A stretch of 64,000 nt of DNA from Trichoderma breve (GCF_028502605.1 NC_079233.1:4836001-4900000), one strand, 5' to 3'; shown: positions 34,579-47,278, counted from the first letter of the stretch. The notes: generated by a model not told the origin, from the sequence alone. A program made the numbers and translations.

Positions 34579-34793
34579 AACAGGGAGGGTTAGAATTGTC
34601 TTAGGTAGGCTACAATTCAAATTGAGTGACATGAAAGCTTTGTATACAAAAACATCAAAACTCTTGGCGATTTGGGCGTCAAATCTTCGTAAGCTCATCA
34701 TTGATCAAGTCTTCCCTCTAGGGGCTAGACGACTGCTAGATCTCGTAGATAAAACACACATATACATGAAACCTCAGGTAAAGCTGCCGAAGC

Positions 34794-35814
34794 TTAGAAA
34801 AACTTGGAAGCGATGCCTAAAAGTCCAGAGGGTCCTTGCTGACCACCACCCTGGCTCTTCATGTACATCTTCAAAGCCATCTCACCAGCCTGCTGGATCG
34901 CGGACTCCTTGCTAGCATCAGATGCCACCTTTCCATCAGCCGCCTTGCTATCAAAGAGCTAATTGCATGTTAGCAAGACGGGTAATCAGGATGCCATATT
35001 TTCTCCATAGTATCTCACCTTGCTGGCCTCGGACAAGGCCAAGCCCAGGAAAGCGCCCTGGCTCTGGTTGCCACCAGTCTCGCCCTGTGTGAACTTCTTC
35101 AGTGCTTGTAAGGCGGCGGCGGAGCCGAGGCTGCCGGAACTTAGGTTGTCGGCACCCTGCTCGTAGGTCTCTTGGTGCTTGCGGATGGCGTCTATATTCG
35201 AAGCGGGGAATCAATGGTTAGCACAGAGCTCTTTATAAGCACGTCGAATGTCTACCCAATAAACCGCGTAGGTAGCTTGTTGTAAAATATTGACTAACCT
35301 TGCTCATCGAGGTCGCTGTTAGCCAAATGGCTCTTCTGCTGGCCGAGGCTGCTGATGACGTTGGAAAAGATGGCGCTGTTGCCAGATGAGCCGGCGTATT
35401 CGGAGGCGTGCTGGTGCGCAGTGCGCAGATCTTCGTCCTCGTGGTGGAAATCACCGCCAGCGGGATAGTTGCCTCCGTATGCATCTATAGAATCGCAAGG
35501 TCGTATCGTGTTAGGGGTGACATGCTTCGGAGTAGCTGCGTTACGAGGGGCAGGAGAGGGGGAACTGACTGTTTCCGGGAGGGAGTTGGCCTCCTGTAGA
35601 GTGTAAGTTGTCAGCTTCGAGTTGCCATTGTAGAGTAGACTGATAGTTGTTTGATAGAGGGATTCATGTCTGATGATGGCAATGGTGAAGGCGAGACGAA
35701 TGCAATGCGGCACATACCTTGGTTGCCAGAGCCATGGCCAGAGCCAGAGCCAGAGAACTGTTCCTTGAGCTGCGACTCAAGGTATTCCTTGCCGGCGTTC
35801 ATGAAGGAGTCCAT
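34794..35814 (-). CDS. Small fungal low-complexity protein, possibly 'beta-flanking protein'-like
   Basis: The model is complement(join(34794..34958, 35019..35191, 35299..35484, 35570..35593, 35718..35814)), 214 residues. All four introns are GT-AG and phases agree. It begins MDSFMNAGKEYLESQLKEQF, passes through a Gly/Ser-rich linker (repeat of SGSGSGHGSG), then a His/Asp-rich segment (GGDFHHEDEDLRTAHQHASEY) and an Ala/Gln-rich helical C-terminal half ending in GLLGIASKFF. Exon 2 is only 24 nt. The pattern resembles conserved fungal proteins annotated as beta-flanking protein, whose function is unknown; that assignment comes from memory of family style and is uncertain. The promoter has a TATA box and two AGGGG elements, which would fit stress or stationary-phase expression. 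Confidence 0.75.
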
Positions 35815-35940
35815 TTTGATATGTTAGAGTCTAGAGTGGTCAAAGACGTTGCAAAGAGAAGACAGATGATTTGATGTCTATTTCGAATGCGCTACTCAAT
35901 GGCAGAGATGGATGAATAAACAGTATTGGGATCAATGGAA

Positions 35941-35946
35941 TATATA
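35941..35946 (-). promoter_or_regulatory. TATA-like element of the beta-flanking-like gene
   Basis: The sequence tatata lies 127 bp upstream of the ATG at 35814 and on the gene's side of two AGGGG motifs (36063-36067 and 36104-36108, CCCCT on the coding strand). Confidence 0.45.
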
Positions 35947-36780
35947 CGGCGCTACGTAAGGCCCTCCCACCACGAAGCTACCCCGCCGTGCGAGCTGCAG
36001 CAGAAGATGAACCTGGCCCAGCTGAAATGCTGAGCTATTACAGACTACGGCCAAGCAACAGGAGGGGCCATTTCCATTGCGGGGTGTCACCGGTTGGTCT
36101 TTCAGGGGCAAGCCAAATACTTTAAACACCATCGAGGTCTAGCAGTGTTGATGGTGATGATTGTTTATGGCTCATAGTAGTAGAGATGCTAGATGTAGCT
36201 GAGATTGAGCTGTGGCGGTTCTTCAGCCCGCTGCACTTAGTAGGTTCCCCGAATTGAAAGTAAGGGTTCAACTGCACAAGTTAGTACTCGTACCTGGTTG
36301 ATCGCTTGGATCCATTTGCATTAGCAGGACGAAGTCATTTCGTGGGTAGCACCGGCACGTCTCTGCCGGCCTTTACCCACGCGCACTCCGCCGAAGATGA
36401 CGCGTAAACATTGCGTCCAATCACCGACTCCTTAGTAAGGGGCCATGAGAAAAAGAAGACCAAGATCTTTAATCCCCATACAAACGTCATTTCATTAAAC
36501 GCACATTCATGCGATGGATGGCAATTCACCGGATATCGGGGGTTGAGGACCCCCATTGCAGCTAACAGGCGCTGCTAAGATCGCAATGTGCCGGGCAAGC
36601 TGGGGAGGTGAGAACAAGCTAAAGCTTGGCGGCCTCTGTCAATGCGGCGCATGCGCTTCTAGCCCTGTACAGCCACGTTTTCAGTGGAGGCTGTTCTATC
36701 AACTTTGATTATTGCATACATGCAATTCGGCTGCGAGCGAGATGATCAGAGCCTGGCCCCCATGTTGCCTGTAAATACAC

Positions 36781-36796
36781 GTACGAGTACTCGTAC
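36781..36796. repeat. Perfect 16-bp palindrome GTACGAGTACTCGTAC
   Basis: Eight bases followed directly by their reverse complement. It is the most complete member of a motif family scattered through the intergenic DNA of this window. Confidence 0.8.
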
Positions 36797-38959
36797 ATGT
36801 TTTGTGCGCTTGCACATGTCAGTACCCTTTTGATATCTTCCTTTTCTGGTCCATCTGGAAGACAAGCAGAAGTCTGCCCAGCCCAGCCCGGTCCAGCCCC
36901 CTCGAGGCACAAGTCTAGAGTCTCAGTCTGTGACACGTACCAAACGTGATGGCTGTCCGGCTGCAGCGTCTCCCGGGAGTGCCTCCTTGGCATACAAAAT
37001 GGTAGGTTGTTGCCTACAAGATGCTACCTACCAGCGGCCAGTTCTGTTATACCTATTTGCGCCTTTGTTTGTTGTTGGTCCAAGAAACAAAGCCTTAATG
37101 TCACTCAGCATCAGTGCGGGTTGTCCGTGTGCACGGGCATAGCCAGCCCCTCGAACCGCCCAAGATCAACCCCTTAGATTGACTTGTAGCCATGTCATTG
37201 GGCGCTCGGTATGTGTTCTGCGTCTGCCGTCCGCGTCTGAGACCCGAGGGCAACCCAACAGCAGTACCGCAGTGCCGCATTCGCAGTGTGCAAGACGCAC
37301 CTTGCATCCTCTTGGGGAACGCACATGCAATACGGGGTTTTGCGGCGTGTTTCGGGGTGGCGCTGAGACGAACTGGTGTCAGCCAACCTCCCCCCTTCCT
37401 AAGCGCGGCCACTGCTTTTGCCAGGAACGTGTTGGCCGTTTGTTGTGTCCCTTGAAATCCTCCTGAAAATGTACAGGCCGTTTGTTGTGGTTGCTTTGCA
37501 GCAAATGTTTTATACTCGAATGGATGTCCTATTCTCGACGCATACGAGTACTGCCTAGGTACATAAATAATAAGGAACTTCGTAGGCTTGCAAGATATGT
37601 CCCGAACCGGCAAGTCGCCAGAAAACTCATCGCCTCGGCAGGGTCCTCTCAAAGGGTCCCCTTCAAAGAAAGAATACGGATTGCCGTAACTTCGCACTCT
37701 TTGGACCCGTTTGCTGCCGTTTGTGCTCCACCGTACCGCGTCCGCGGGTGCGATAACGAGCGGTATACTGTACTCGGAGGTACACGCCCGCTAATACGTC
37801 AATCGACTCAAGTCAAAAGGGTCAACGGCCTTTCAAATTTTATTGTCGCACAGGTTCGGGCAGTGCGTGGGAACATCGGCACGGCTTCTTGATTCCGTGG
37901 CTTGCAAAAACAAAGCACACTAAGGAGATTGTCCTCACGCCATGGAGGGTTGTGGCGGTCGGGAGGGTACCTGAAGAGCCTCAAGCCAGCAAAAGCTTCT
38001 TGCAACTGGATTAAAATAGCACGCTGTGGTGCTCGATAGCTGACTGCAGGATCCATTCCAAAAATACCTACCAAGGTGCGGTCGGCTGACGCCACGATTT
38101 TTCTCCCGTGGAGATGAGATGAGACTACGACAAATAAACCGGTTTGGTGTCCAACGATTTAATCTTTCTTTTCTTTTGTCTCAGGTGCTTTTTTAGAAAG
38201 CGATCATCGTCACTTTAAAATCATGGCCGCAGTAGGGGGGATCGAATGGCGACGAGGCGTCGGCACAGCCTCCATGTTCAAGAGCGGCACTCTGCACTCC
38301 CGTCCGGCTCTAGCCAGGCAGATGGTGGGATTACCTTGCCATGGATGCATGTGCTGCAGACAAAGATGCATCGTGCTCACTGGCCCGCTTCGCTGATCGA
38401 GGGGAGCGAGTGCTCGTATGGATGGATGGATCGCTGCAGTTTGCCGTCATCGCCGTCATCGCTGTTTCCATACGACACGATATGATCAAATGGATGAACC
38501 AAATGCTGGTGCTACGCGTATACCGGTTTGGTGCTACTAACATTGCCCAATTCACATTTGATCTATTTGAGAGCACCAAGCAATTAATATTAGACTGCTC
38601 ACAAGGCACATGGCCGACTGTCCTCGGGGGCACTCGTATGAGGTATGTTAGTATGTACTTCGTACTCCCGTATTAACCACATGTCTCACCATTCTAATCA
38701 CCGGGCTCCAGCGCTGATCGCACGCCAACAGCTGCTAACGTCGCTCCAAGGCTCCGCCCAGTCAGCCCAGCCTAGGCATGCATGGCTCCCGGGAGAGGCC
38801 CCCTTGCCGCTGTGCTGTGCTTTTGCTGTGCTGTGCTTTGCTTTTGTTGCTTTCCATGCCCTGCCCCCCATGCCCGTCCCATTTTGATCCCGGCGAGTGT
38901 ACATGCGCGATAGGTTAGCATGGAGTACATGTACTGTAGTGTCACATCGTAACTTGGCT

Positions 38960-38988
38960 GTACAGTACAGTACACTACAGTACAGTAC
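38960..38988. repeat. GTACA/CAGTA short tandem repeat
   Basis: A run of overlapping cagta units interrupted once (tacactacag), in intergenic DNA. Confidence 0.7.
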
Positions 38989-39785
38989 CGGCCTGCATTT
39001 GCGCCGCACGAGAGAATAACCGGCAAAAGATACTCCCTAGGTCGTAGTGAATGTCAACGGGCTGTAGACCAGATGCAATCGATGCGACGAGGCTAATCCT
39101 TAGGCTGCTCAAAGAGGTACTAAGGCAATAAGGGTACGGCCTAGTACACACCCGCGGCCAAGGCAAGAGGTACACATAAGTACGGGTAGCTGCCCAGACG
39201 GCCAAGCTCAAATCGCCATGGTCTCCCCTGCCTCGCGAAAGTGCGTTTCACCTTGACCCATCTAACCCTCGTCCCGACCAGAAGTTGCCCCCTGGCGCTC
39301 CTACCCAGAATCTCTCGACTTTTAGTTCAGCGCAGTCCAGTGCAGGTGCAGCCTTTGCCTTTCTCGCCGCCTCCGCTTTCCGTGTTTTTTCCCTTTCTTC
39401 CTCAAACCGCCTGCTATCTTTGTTCCAGTCTCTCGTTTGTTCCATGTTTCCGTCGTCGGCCTTTTTGTCGACCGATTAAGTGAACTCTATCAGCCAGATA
39501 GATTTCTTTCTTCTTCTTCCCGCATCTTACTCACTACCGATTCATTTATTCCTTTTTCTTATCGACTCTTCGACTCTCTCTCCCCTTACTCGACTTTTTC
39601 CTTCTACCAACCATCCTTCGATCGACGACCTTTCATCCATCATCAGTATCGAGACAGCCCGCCCGAGCGTATTTTGAGCTTGGGAATGAATTAGTCGGCT
39701 CCGGTTCTTTGGGGCACCTGCAGCACTTCGTTGTCCATTCGTCGCTTCCCGCAGACTCCCGGTAGGAGTCAACCAGTTGCCCATC

Positions 39786-41196
39786 GTGGCGGCCACACAA
39801 GAAGCTCAGAACTCTCTACTTCGAGGCGACCCAGCTTTCGACCAGAATGGCGCCCAGTATCACCACCGGTCCGTCAGCCAGAGCGGCGATTATGGCGCTG
39901 AATACGGTCAGGCCTATCCCCAGGCATCATTAACACAGGCACCTTATGCGCAGCCTACATACGCCGAAAACGCGAGCCTTCATCAAGACCCAGACACAGT
40001 CGGTGCTGCTGGCAGCACTGGCAAGAAGTTCGCTTTCCTAAAAGGTAGATGGCCCACAGCCTTTCTTGCCATCACCGGTATCCAGGCTCTCATCAACCTG
40101 GCATTTGAAGCGTATGTTGATATTACCCGCTTTCCTTCTTTTTTTCATGTCACAGCAATGCGTCACATACTAAGACTCTCACAGCTATGTTTTCGGCAAA
40201 TTTCAGCTGAGCTTGGGTGACTACATCTCCGATCCACAGGTTCAGTCTCAATACAAGACAATCCCTACCTTTCTTACTCTATTCATTTTCGGTTTCCTTT
40301 ACGAGTTGATCATCGTCCTGGATGCGCTACGTATGAAGAACACCATTCAGATCATCGGTGTCTGTATCGCCAACCTGGCTCTCTTGGTTTATGCGGCCCT
40401 CCAGATTGAGCAGATTCAGGTCGCCCTTGGAATCCTGGAAGACCACGGTTCATTGGAGCAGGGCATCACCTCAGCTATGCTCTGGGATGATATCAAGGCT
40501 TACCTCATTGCCTCTCCTGTCATCATTGCCGTTGCCACCATTGGCATGGTCTATGTTGCCTGGAAGCTCTACCAGCAGTTTGCCTGGGACATTCTCAAGA
40601 ACATCGGTGCCGATTATCGCATGAAGAAGCGATTCCTTCACTACCAGGTATGATTGCTCTGGCAGTGAATGACACAAGACGGAGCTTTGGACTAACATGA
40701 TTGCCAGATTTATATCGCCCTGCTCAAGTTCGATTTTTTCTTTTTCTTGGGTTTCATCATTCAGTTTGTCGTCGTCGTCGCTCAAAAGACGGATCCCGAA
40801 TTCGCTCTCACGATTGCAACCATCCCCGTCACGATTGCTATTCTGATTGCTGCTGCATTCTTCACCCAGCGCGAGAACAAGCCTGGCATGATTGTCGTCA
40901 TCGTCCTTTACTTCGGCGGCCTGTCATACTTCATCTTCAAGCTTTTCCGTATCTACGAACCCAGCCGCGCCCAGTCTTACATGGCCGTCCGAAAATCTCT
41001 CACAGCGTTCGCCGTCATCACCATTCTGCTCATCATCATGACCATCATCAACGCCATCATTTGCATGCACAACTTCGGCTCCGGCCTCAAGGCTCACCTG
41101 ATGGCCCCCCGCAGAGTTGACGAGAAGAGCGACATCAACTCATTTGGCATGAACGATGTCAAGACCCCCATGGCAAACCGCATGACCATCGACTAA
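39786..41196 (+). CDS. UPF0658 Golgi apparatus membrane protein family
   Basis: The model is join(39786..40111, 40185..40647, 40708..41196), about 425 residues. A hydrophilic, Gln/Tyr/Ala-rich N-terminus of about 90 residues is followed by RWPTAFLAITGIQALINLAFEAYVFGKF and several further hydrophobic helices (six to eight in all), ending in a polar tail (NSFGMNDVKTPMANRM). The family is found in fission yeast and filamentous fungi and localises to the Golgi in S. pombe; molecular function is unknown. The start is uncertain: the frame has no ATG before the first transmembrane helix. A GTG at 39786-39788 sits where a start is expected, in the context ccatcGTGGCGGCC. Either this GTG, another near-cognate codon, or an unseen 5' exon supplies the start. 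Splice junctions are GT-AG and in phase, with a catactaag branch-like site in intron 1. Confidence 0.82.
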
Positions 41197-42201
41197 GGAA
41201 GTCATTGCACATAGTGGAGAGGAAAATAAAAAATAATAAGCGCTGCGCGGAGATGGGAATGTACAAAGAAACGAATTTACGAAAGGGAACGGGATGGCCC
41301 CCTTTTTTCTCAATTGAGCCGCCTCATGTAGGCTCATAACAAAGGCTAACTCTGAAAGGCTATGCTGGATGGGGATATTTTGATAACATCCCGTAAATTA
41401 AATGGATACCAATTTTTTACTTTGTCAGTTTCTTGCTTTTTTCTTTTCTTTTCTTTTTTGTTTGTTTGCTTCGTCAAGTAGGCTCAGCAATAAAGGGCGT
41501 TGGATCTGTACTTTGCATACCACCGAAGACAGCGGGGAGTTTTGTTTGGATACCCGTGATCATCATATCGAAGGATATATAAAGGGTGACTTATAGATGA
41601 CCCGTGTCACTCCTTGGCTACTTTTTGTTTTTTTCTTCTTTTTCTAAAAAACGAAAAAACTTTTTATCTATTGTTTCCTTTAATGTGATGAATCTCTCGT
41701 TGATACTTTCTCTACTTTCTTTTATTTTTCATTTGTGTGAATAAACTGAGTTATGCCTCCAATAAAAAAACAAAAATCCATGGTTACGAGATGAGGCTTA
41801 TTTTGTGTGATGCTACGTTGTTTATTCGAGATTTTGTTGTTTCTCATCTGAAACCGAGCTAAAACGAAAAGAACATGAAGAGTATTACCAATCCAACCTT
41901 GTTGACTTGCTCCCACCCAATAAAAAAAGAAGAGAAAAAAGAAGATAAGCAATACCGAGTTATCGTAAAAAGCCCAAGTACTCCCAAAGAATGTATGATC
42001 CTCGCTTTGGTAAGCCAAAATAACAATATGACGAAAGTAATGATATGAAAACGGGAAAATGGGGATGGAGGTCATTATATAAGATGGTCACCATGAAAAT
42101 CCCTACCAAAGAGAGAAAAAGAGAGAGGAAGAGAAAAAAGACGCCAGATTTTTGTCGTGTCATCATCGCAGAGGAAGACAGTGATGGACAATGAGGGGAA
42201 T
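41197..42201. other. Intergenic region between convergent UPF0658 gene and Rmd5
   Basis: This is a shared 3' region with T/A-rich tracts (for example 41427-41463 and 41617-41646). No gene is supported; short frames here read through low-complexity sequence. Confidence 0.5.
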
Positions 42202-43658
42202 TCAAAGGGTGATTTTGATTGCATCCTTTAAATGGCCTTCTGTCGGGCAGTAGGGGCACTTGTACCTCGAGCCCTTTGCCATGTTGTGCAAACTCTCTCT
42301 GCAAATGACATGTCCGCACGGGATCATCATTGCGGGGTTCTGCTCTGTTGTCTGTTCCTTGCTGACGGGGCACACAAAGATGGAGTGGTAGATCATAGAT
42401 GGCGGGAGCGGTGTTTCAAAGGCCAACTCGTTCTCCGTCGTCCATTCCGTCTTCTTTTCCTTCATGTAGGTTGTGTATTTGATGAGCCGCGGGAGAGCGA
42501 TAGATCCAGCCGTGACGGCGACATAGAGCGGTGATTCTGCCGACAGGCCCAAGAGAGAGCAGAATTCTCTGGTGAAGGAGGCGGAGACGTCTTCAAAGGC
42601 CGAGTCGATCTGGAAGATGTGCCGGTACGGGGATGATTCAATATTGGGCGCAAAGACCATTGCTCCGCACAGCTGCTGGATATCCTTCAGATGCCTCGTC
42701 TGGAAACGAGCAAAGTTCTCTCTTGCATATCTCAGCGCGCCCATTTGCCCGTTATTCTCATCATCCGGAAGACCATTCACCTCTGGGCCCTTGAACAGCC
42801 AGACAAATTGTAGCTTGCACAGTTCAAACTCCAGGTTGCTTCCCGTCGCCTCTAGTCTGCTGTTGTTTTGGCGCGCCCACTTGATCGCCGGGCCCAGATT
42901 CCTGTTTCTCAGTTCCGAAAGGAGGCTGTACATTTCTGCAAACTGCCCTTGTAGGTCTTCGGGATAATCGTTGGCTCCGTGACCGCCGCCTTCCTCCCCC
43001 ACCCCGTCTTCTTGTATCATATCGTCATCTCCATCTTCGTCCGTCCGTGCCGTCCGAGGAGACCAGGCGGCGTCTAATGAATGGAGGGGTTGGTCTCGTG
43101 ACTCGCGGACAAATGTCGATGCAACGGAAAACTGGCCCTCCCGAACGAGATGCATGGCGATAGCGCGATTTATGAGTCCGGCGTGATCGGCCATGGCGTC
43201 TGTTTCCATCGGTAGTTCTCTATGCGGCAGGGCCTTTGAAGAAACGATCAAAGTCAGCATTTTATGTGCAAGCCAGGCAGAGAGTTGATGGATTTAGAGG
43301 CGTACCTTGTCTAGGGCTTTTCCGAAGCTCCGCTGTGCCTTTGTTACATCTTTGAGATCATTGGTGATGGCATCAAGGCGATCCTTGACGGGGTTTTGAA
43401 GTGTTGTCATTGCCATGCTAATTCGATGAGAGTCGGCGTCCGCTTCCGAGATAAGACATGTTAGCTACAATCCAAAGTCATTGTAGTGAAGTGAGGGGAT
43501 CACACACCAGCAGCAACCTGCTCTCGGGCAGCCACGAGGTAATCGATAATCTTGTCAACATCTTGGATGGCGGCTGTAAGATTCGACCTTCTCATACGAG
43601 AAAGCTCGGCCTGCAGCGGGCCAAACGGCGAGGCAATGTCGCCGCCCAACGCAGCCAT
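42202..43658 (-). CDS. RMD5: Rmd5/Gid2, RING subunit of the GID/CTLH ubiquitin ligase
   Basis: The model is complement(join(42202..43233, 43306..43442, 43508..43658)), 439 residues. Exon 1 gives MAALGGDIASPF and a helical N-terminus ending VAAREQVAAG. Exon 2 continues ADADSHRIS... with LQNPVKDRLDAITNDLKDV, and exon 3 begins ALPHREL. A LisH motif (INRAIAMHLVREGQFSVASTF) is followed by the CTLH/CRA helices, and the C-terminus has the unusual Gid-type RING: FVCPVSKEQ, PCGHVICRESL and YKCPYCP. In yeast the GID E3 ligase degrades gluconeogenic enzymes such as Fbp1 on return to glucose, with Rmd5 and Fyv10 forming the catalytic module. ATG 43658 was chosen because the frame further upstream has no ATG. 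It is divergent from the STB6-like gene. Confidence 0.92.
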
Positions 43659-44542
43659 GGTCACTCGAAGACTGTCTTGATTCTGAAGCAATGTAGAATT
43701 CTACTGGATGAAATCGTTCATTAAGCTCGTAAACTAAGTCATCAGGATGCGAACGAGGGAAGGTTTGCCCTGCAAACAGGATCTCCAAGAAGTCTTTTGT
43801 TAGGTTCAAGTGTCAAGTTGACCGATGGCGGTCGGTTGGAGGTTGTCATCTAAGTACCGCCGGAAGCTTATCGATAGCTTGGTACCAAGCCAGCACAGGA
43901 TTGGGATGGCGGAGGAATGCCCTTGTCGAGTTATGCAAATAAGCATAACGACCTTATGCAGGTTGGTGCCCCATAATACAGGTTCCAGGTACCTTACATT
44001 GGCATCTAGTAGTGATTCATACATTGTGTCAGGTTTTACATACCTGCACCATTTGGTAGTAATAACTGTAGTGATTCAACCGTTTGGTGTCATGCAAATT
44101 GAAGTTTGATATGGTCATGTTACTGTCACCACCTCATCTCATGTATATTACCTAGCAAGTACCCAGCACGGAGCAGACAAACCGAAATGACGAGCATGAT
44201 TAAGAGGCCTCACTAGCAGCCTCGGATCAGCGGTGAACCCCGTTAAGGAGCAGGCGTGCCCCGCTCTGGAGCCGGAAGCAGGCCGCTGCTCTTTAGCTGC
44301 AGCTTCAAAGATGCATCAATCAAGGCACCAAAGTCTCGAGTCTGGAGTAGTGGTTAATAGTGCGCTGCCACCTGACATCACATGCCGCTTCCAGCTATAC
44401 ACGTACTAAGCCACAGCGAACGTGCAGGCGCCATAATTCCAGGATCGCCAGCCCGGCCCAGATCCTGGCTTTGGTTCTGGATCTTGCTGCCTTCAAAGAT
44501 GCTCCTTGATTAGCTTGCCTCCAGGGGCTGGCCAACTCCACA
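43659..44542. other. Divergent promoter region of RMD5 and the STB6-like gene
   Basis: An 884-bp spacer between divergent genes that must hold both promoters. No gene, strong repeat or clear TATA element is visible. Confidence 0.45.
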
Positions 44543-47278
44543 ATGTCCTTCATGCCCATGCCGTCCTTCTCCCAAGACGGGAGGGTCTACCGAGACGAAG
44601 ACTTCTCCGGGACGTCCAAGCTGGACCGCCGAACCACTCGACCTCTTCCGCCAGACGGCATATCGACTCTCCCTGAGATGCAGCTGGTAGACTCGAGGCC
44701 CGCGGCGTCTAGCTCTGCAGTGCCGCAGCGACACCTGGTTTTCCCAGACCCCATCGCTTTCAAGTAAGTCTCGACGAGAGTCCAAGGTTGCTAGCTTCAG
44801 GTTGCAGGCTGCAGCGCCGCTGACCGTCTCTACCCCAGGTATCTCGAAAACGACCCATGCGTGGAAGTGGTCCAGCGACGAAGCGTCCTCTGCGGCTACG
44901 ATCTATATCTTGTCGAACAGTGGGCCTGCTCGAGGAAACCGCCGACTCTGGTTATAGCGACCTACACCGGCAATGACAAGGATTCCATCGTGGTCGGGGT
45001 GCTGGCGGTGCCGGCAGACGAAAGCCTATTGTCCGAGGAAGTCCGATTATACCTAAAGAAGACGGAACAAAACCATGCACGACCAAAGAACACCGAGCTA
45101 GGAGAGCTCATGATCACGAACCTCAGCAGTTTTCCTTCATCGCTCACCGTCATCGCAGTGCCTGATGGAGATCTTCGGAAGCACCGTCACTTGTTTATTG
45201 TGAATGAAGATTTGAAACGGCTAGGATGTTCAGGGCGATCTGGTCTCACGCTTACAGAACCCACCGAAGCGACGCAGTCCAAATTCCAGCAGCTGTACAG
45301 AACCAGTGATCGTATCCCATTCAATCAGTCGGTGGTGGAACTCATTAAGCTTTGCCAGGTTGCCTTGTTCATGTTCGACAAGTTGGATCACGCATACATT
45401 GACGGCCTGCTTTGCGATGTCACGGAGAAGGCGATTAGCAATTGGTGGACCGAGGTTGGGGCCGAGCACTACAACTATGAACCGACAGATGGGATCTTGG
45501 GGCCATCGACAGTTGCAGCTCTGTTGGGGATGCTTTTGGGCGCGAGGAACCGGCTACATTCACAAGGTGCTCCTGTGACGAAGGACGTCTTTGATCTCGA
45601 GAGCACCAAACGGGGCATTTCCTACTTTCAAAAGGCCCTGAAGCTGGAAAGGACACGGCGATTAGACCAGCAAACACTCTTCAAATTGCACACGGCAACC
45701 ACGAAAGCGGCGGTCAAAGAAGACTGGGGTGTACAAAAGGCCATCAAGTCGACAGTTACAGAAATTGGAGGCAAAAGGGGAGAGATTGTTATTGACATGG
45801 TGTCCGGAAAAGACAAGGGTGGTCTTGCCGATATTGAGACCGTGGACATTGACAAATTTGCCAGCTTGGCATATGGTGAGAGGCCAAAGTGGCTTTGGCA
45901 TGGCAAGCCGCGCCGCACACCCCTTGAACATCATGATCAAGATCAAGATGTAGTTCCGCCGCTTCCAAAGACGGAAGCAAGTAGCCAGCCCGGAAAACGA
46001 ACGCACTCCTTACCAGTGGAGGATGAATTGGAGATGAAGCGGAAAGATGAGCTACTTTCTCCAGATGTTGGGACTACTCTTCGTCCAACTATGAGCATGC
46101 TGGAGAGTGCAGGAGAAAGAGATGCGCTACACAAAACTGTGTTCAAGAGCGTTGCCGGGAAAATGAGCGATGCTCGATCAGGCTTTGGGCGTTTTAAAGA
46201 TGTGGTTGGTGCTAGGGGACGAGGTCATGGAACGCGGCTGTCCATATCAACTAAGGAGGATGTCTTGGAAAACGGAAACGGATCTGCCAACTATCAGACT
46301 CTCAGCATTCCGCCGAGCCCTGCCGCTGTGGTCAGCCGAGCCTTTACTTGGAAGACGAAGCCGGAGGAATATCTCTCTGCTATCAAGAGGGGAGACCCCG
46401 ACGCTTTGCCTGGACTTGTGGCGGTGTCTTCGCCCTCATCAACGGCGGACTTGAAAGCTTCGAGGCTGCTCGAGTATGAGAGGAAACCAAGAGAATCAGA
46501 TAGGTCGTTGGAAAATCTCGGTCCGGATATGTACCAGTACTCACACCGCCGGACCGCCTCGGCCGTACCATCAATCGGTGATGAGAGCGATATCGAAATC
46601 ATCTGTCCCGGTATTCGGGAAAGATCAGATTTACGACAGCTGGCACTCTCAAGACGCCGTAGTTGTGATGTGGCAGAACTATGCTCAAGGAGAGTACTCG
46701 ATGAGAATAGGTGGGCACGTCGCATGTCATTCGGCGACGCTGAAGAGGCCGTCTTGTCCTGGGATGAACTCGTCGACTTAATGGACGAGACAGATGATGA
46801 AGAGGAGGCTGAAGCTCGAGCTGTACATGCTCGTCATCTCGCCCAATACATTGATAACATTGTGTATGGCATCGAACCCTGGGTCAACGACAAGATCAAG
46901 TTTGTCCAACTGCTTGACGACAAATATAGCAGAGACAAGGCGGAAATACAGAATCTGCACCATCAACTCAGCGAAATCTATCATCGAGTAAAGTACAACT
47001 CGGACGAAATGCTAGCGGAAGAACGTGCAAGCCTGACGGAGAGCGTTAAGGAGATTGAAATTCTTACGGCACGCCTCGATTACGAGATCAACGCACTGGT
47101 GCAGAAAATCAACGACGTGGAAGACGGCATCCAAAACTTTGAGAGACAGGTTGAAGACGTCGAAAGACGAGCGGACGAACTGAGAAAGCAGCTCGAGACG
47201 GAAAGCTGGCTGCATTGGTTTGTGAGAACCTTGACCGGCGTGGGGACCGGACCCCATATCACCAGGTCTGTATCATGA
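44543..47278 (+). CDS. STB6-like protein (Sin3-binding protein family)
   Basis: The model is join(44543..44763, 44839..47278), 886 residues. The 75-nt intron joins FPDPIAFK to YLENDPCVEVVQRRSVLCGY in phase. The conserved N-terminal region (CGYDLYLVEQWACSRKPPTLVIATYTGN onward, then LGELMITNLSSFPSSLTVI) resembles the STB6-like domain of fungal proteins related to yeast Stb2/Stb6, which were found as Sin3 interactors. Further blocks include LCDVTEKAISNWWTEVG and a peptidoglycan-binding-like FDLESTKRGISYFQKALKLERT stretch. The middle is Ser/Pro/Arg-rich and disordered. Residues about 750-870 form a coiled coil, ending with a short hydrophobic patch (WLHWFVRTL). A role with the Sin3 histone deacetylase is inference from the yeast name only. 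Confidence 0.72.

Larger units (their letters stand above)
35815..39785. other. Large intergenic region (about 4 kb)
   Basis: The left part is the promoter of the beta-flanking-like gene. The middle holds a perfect 16-bp palindrome at 36781-36796 and other members of the TACTCGTAC motif family (36285, 37543). GTACA-type repeats lie at 38960-38988. The right part, from about 39.3 kb, is a CT-rich leader of the UPF0658 gene. A 198-codon minus-strand frame at 37101-37697 lacks domain or splice support. I see no RNA gene. Confidence 0.4.

Noticed and set aside
37101..37697. 198-codon minus-strand ORF in intergenic DNA
   Set aside because: No domain, odd composition rich in Arg/Gly/Thr/Cys, other frames open over the same stretch, and no splice partners.
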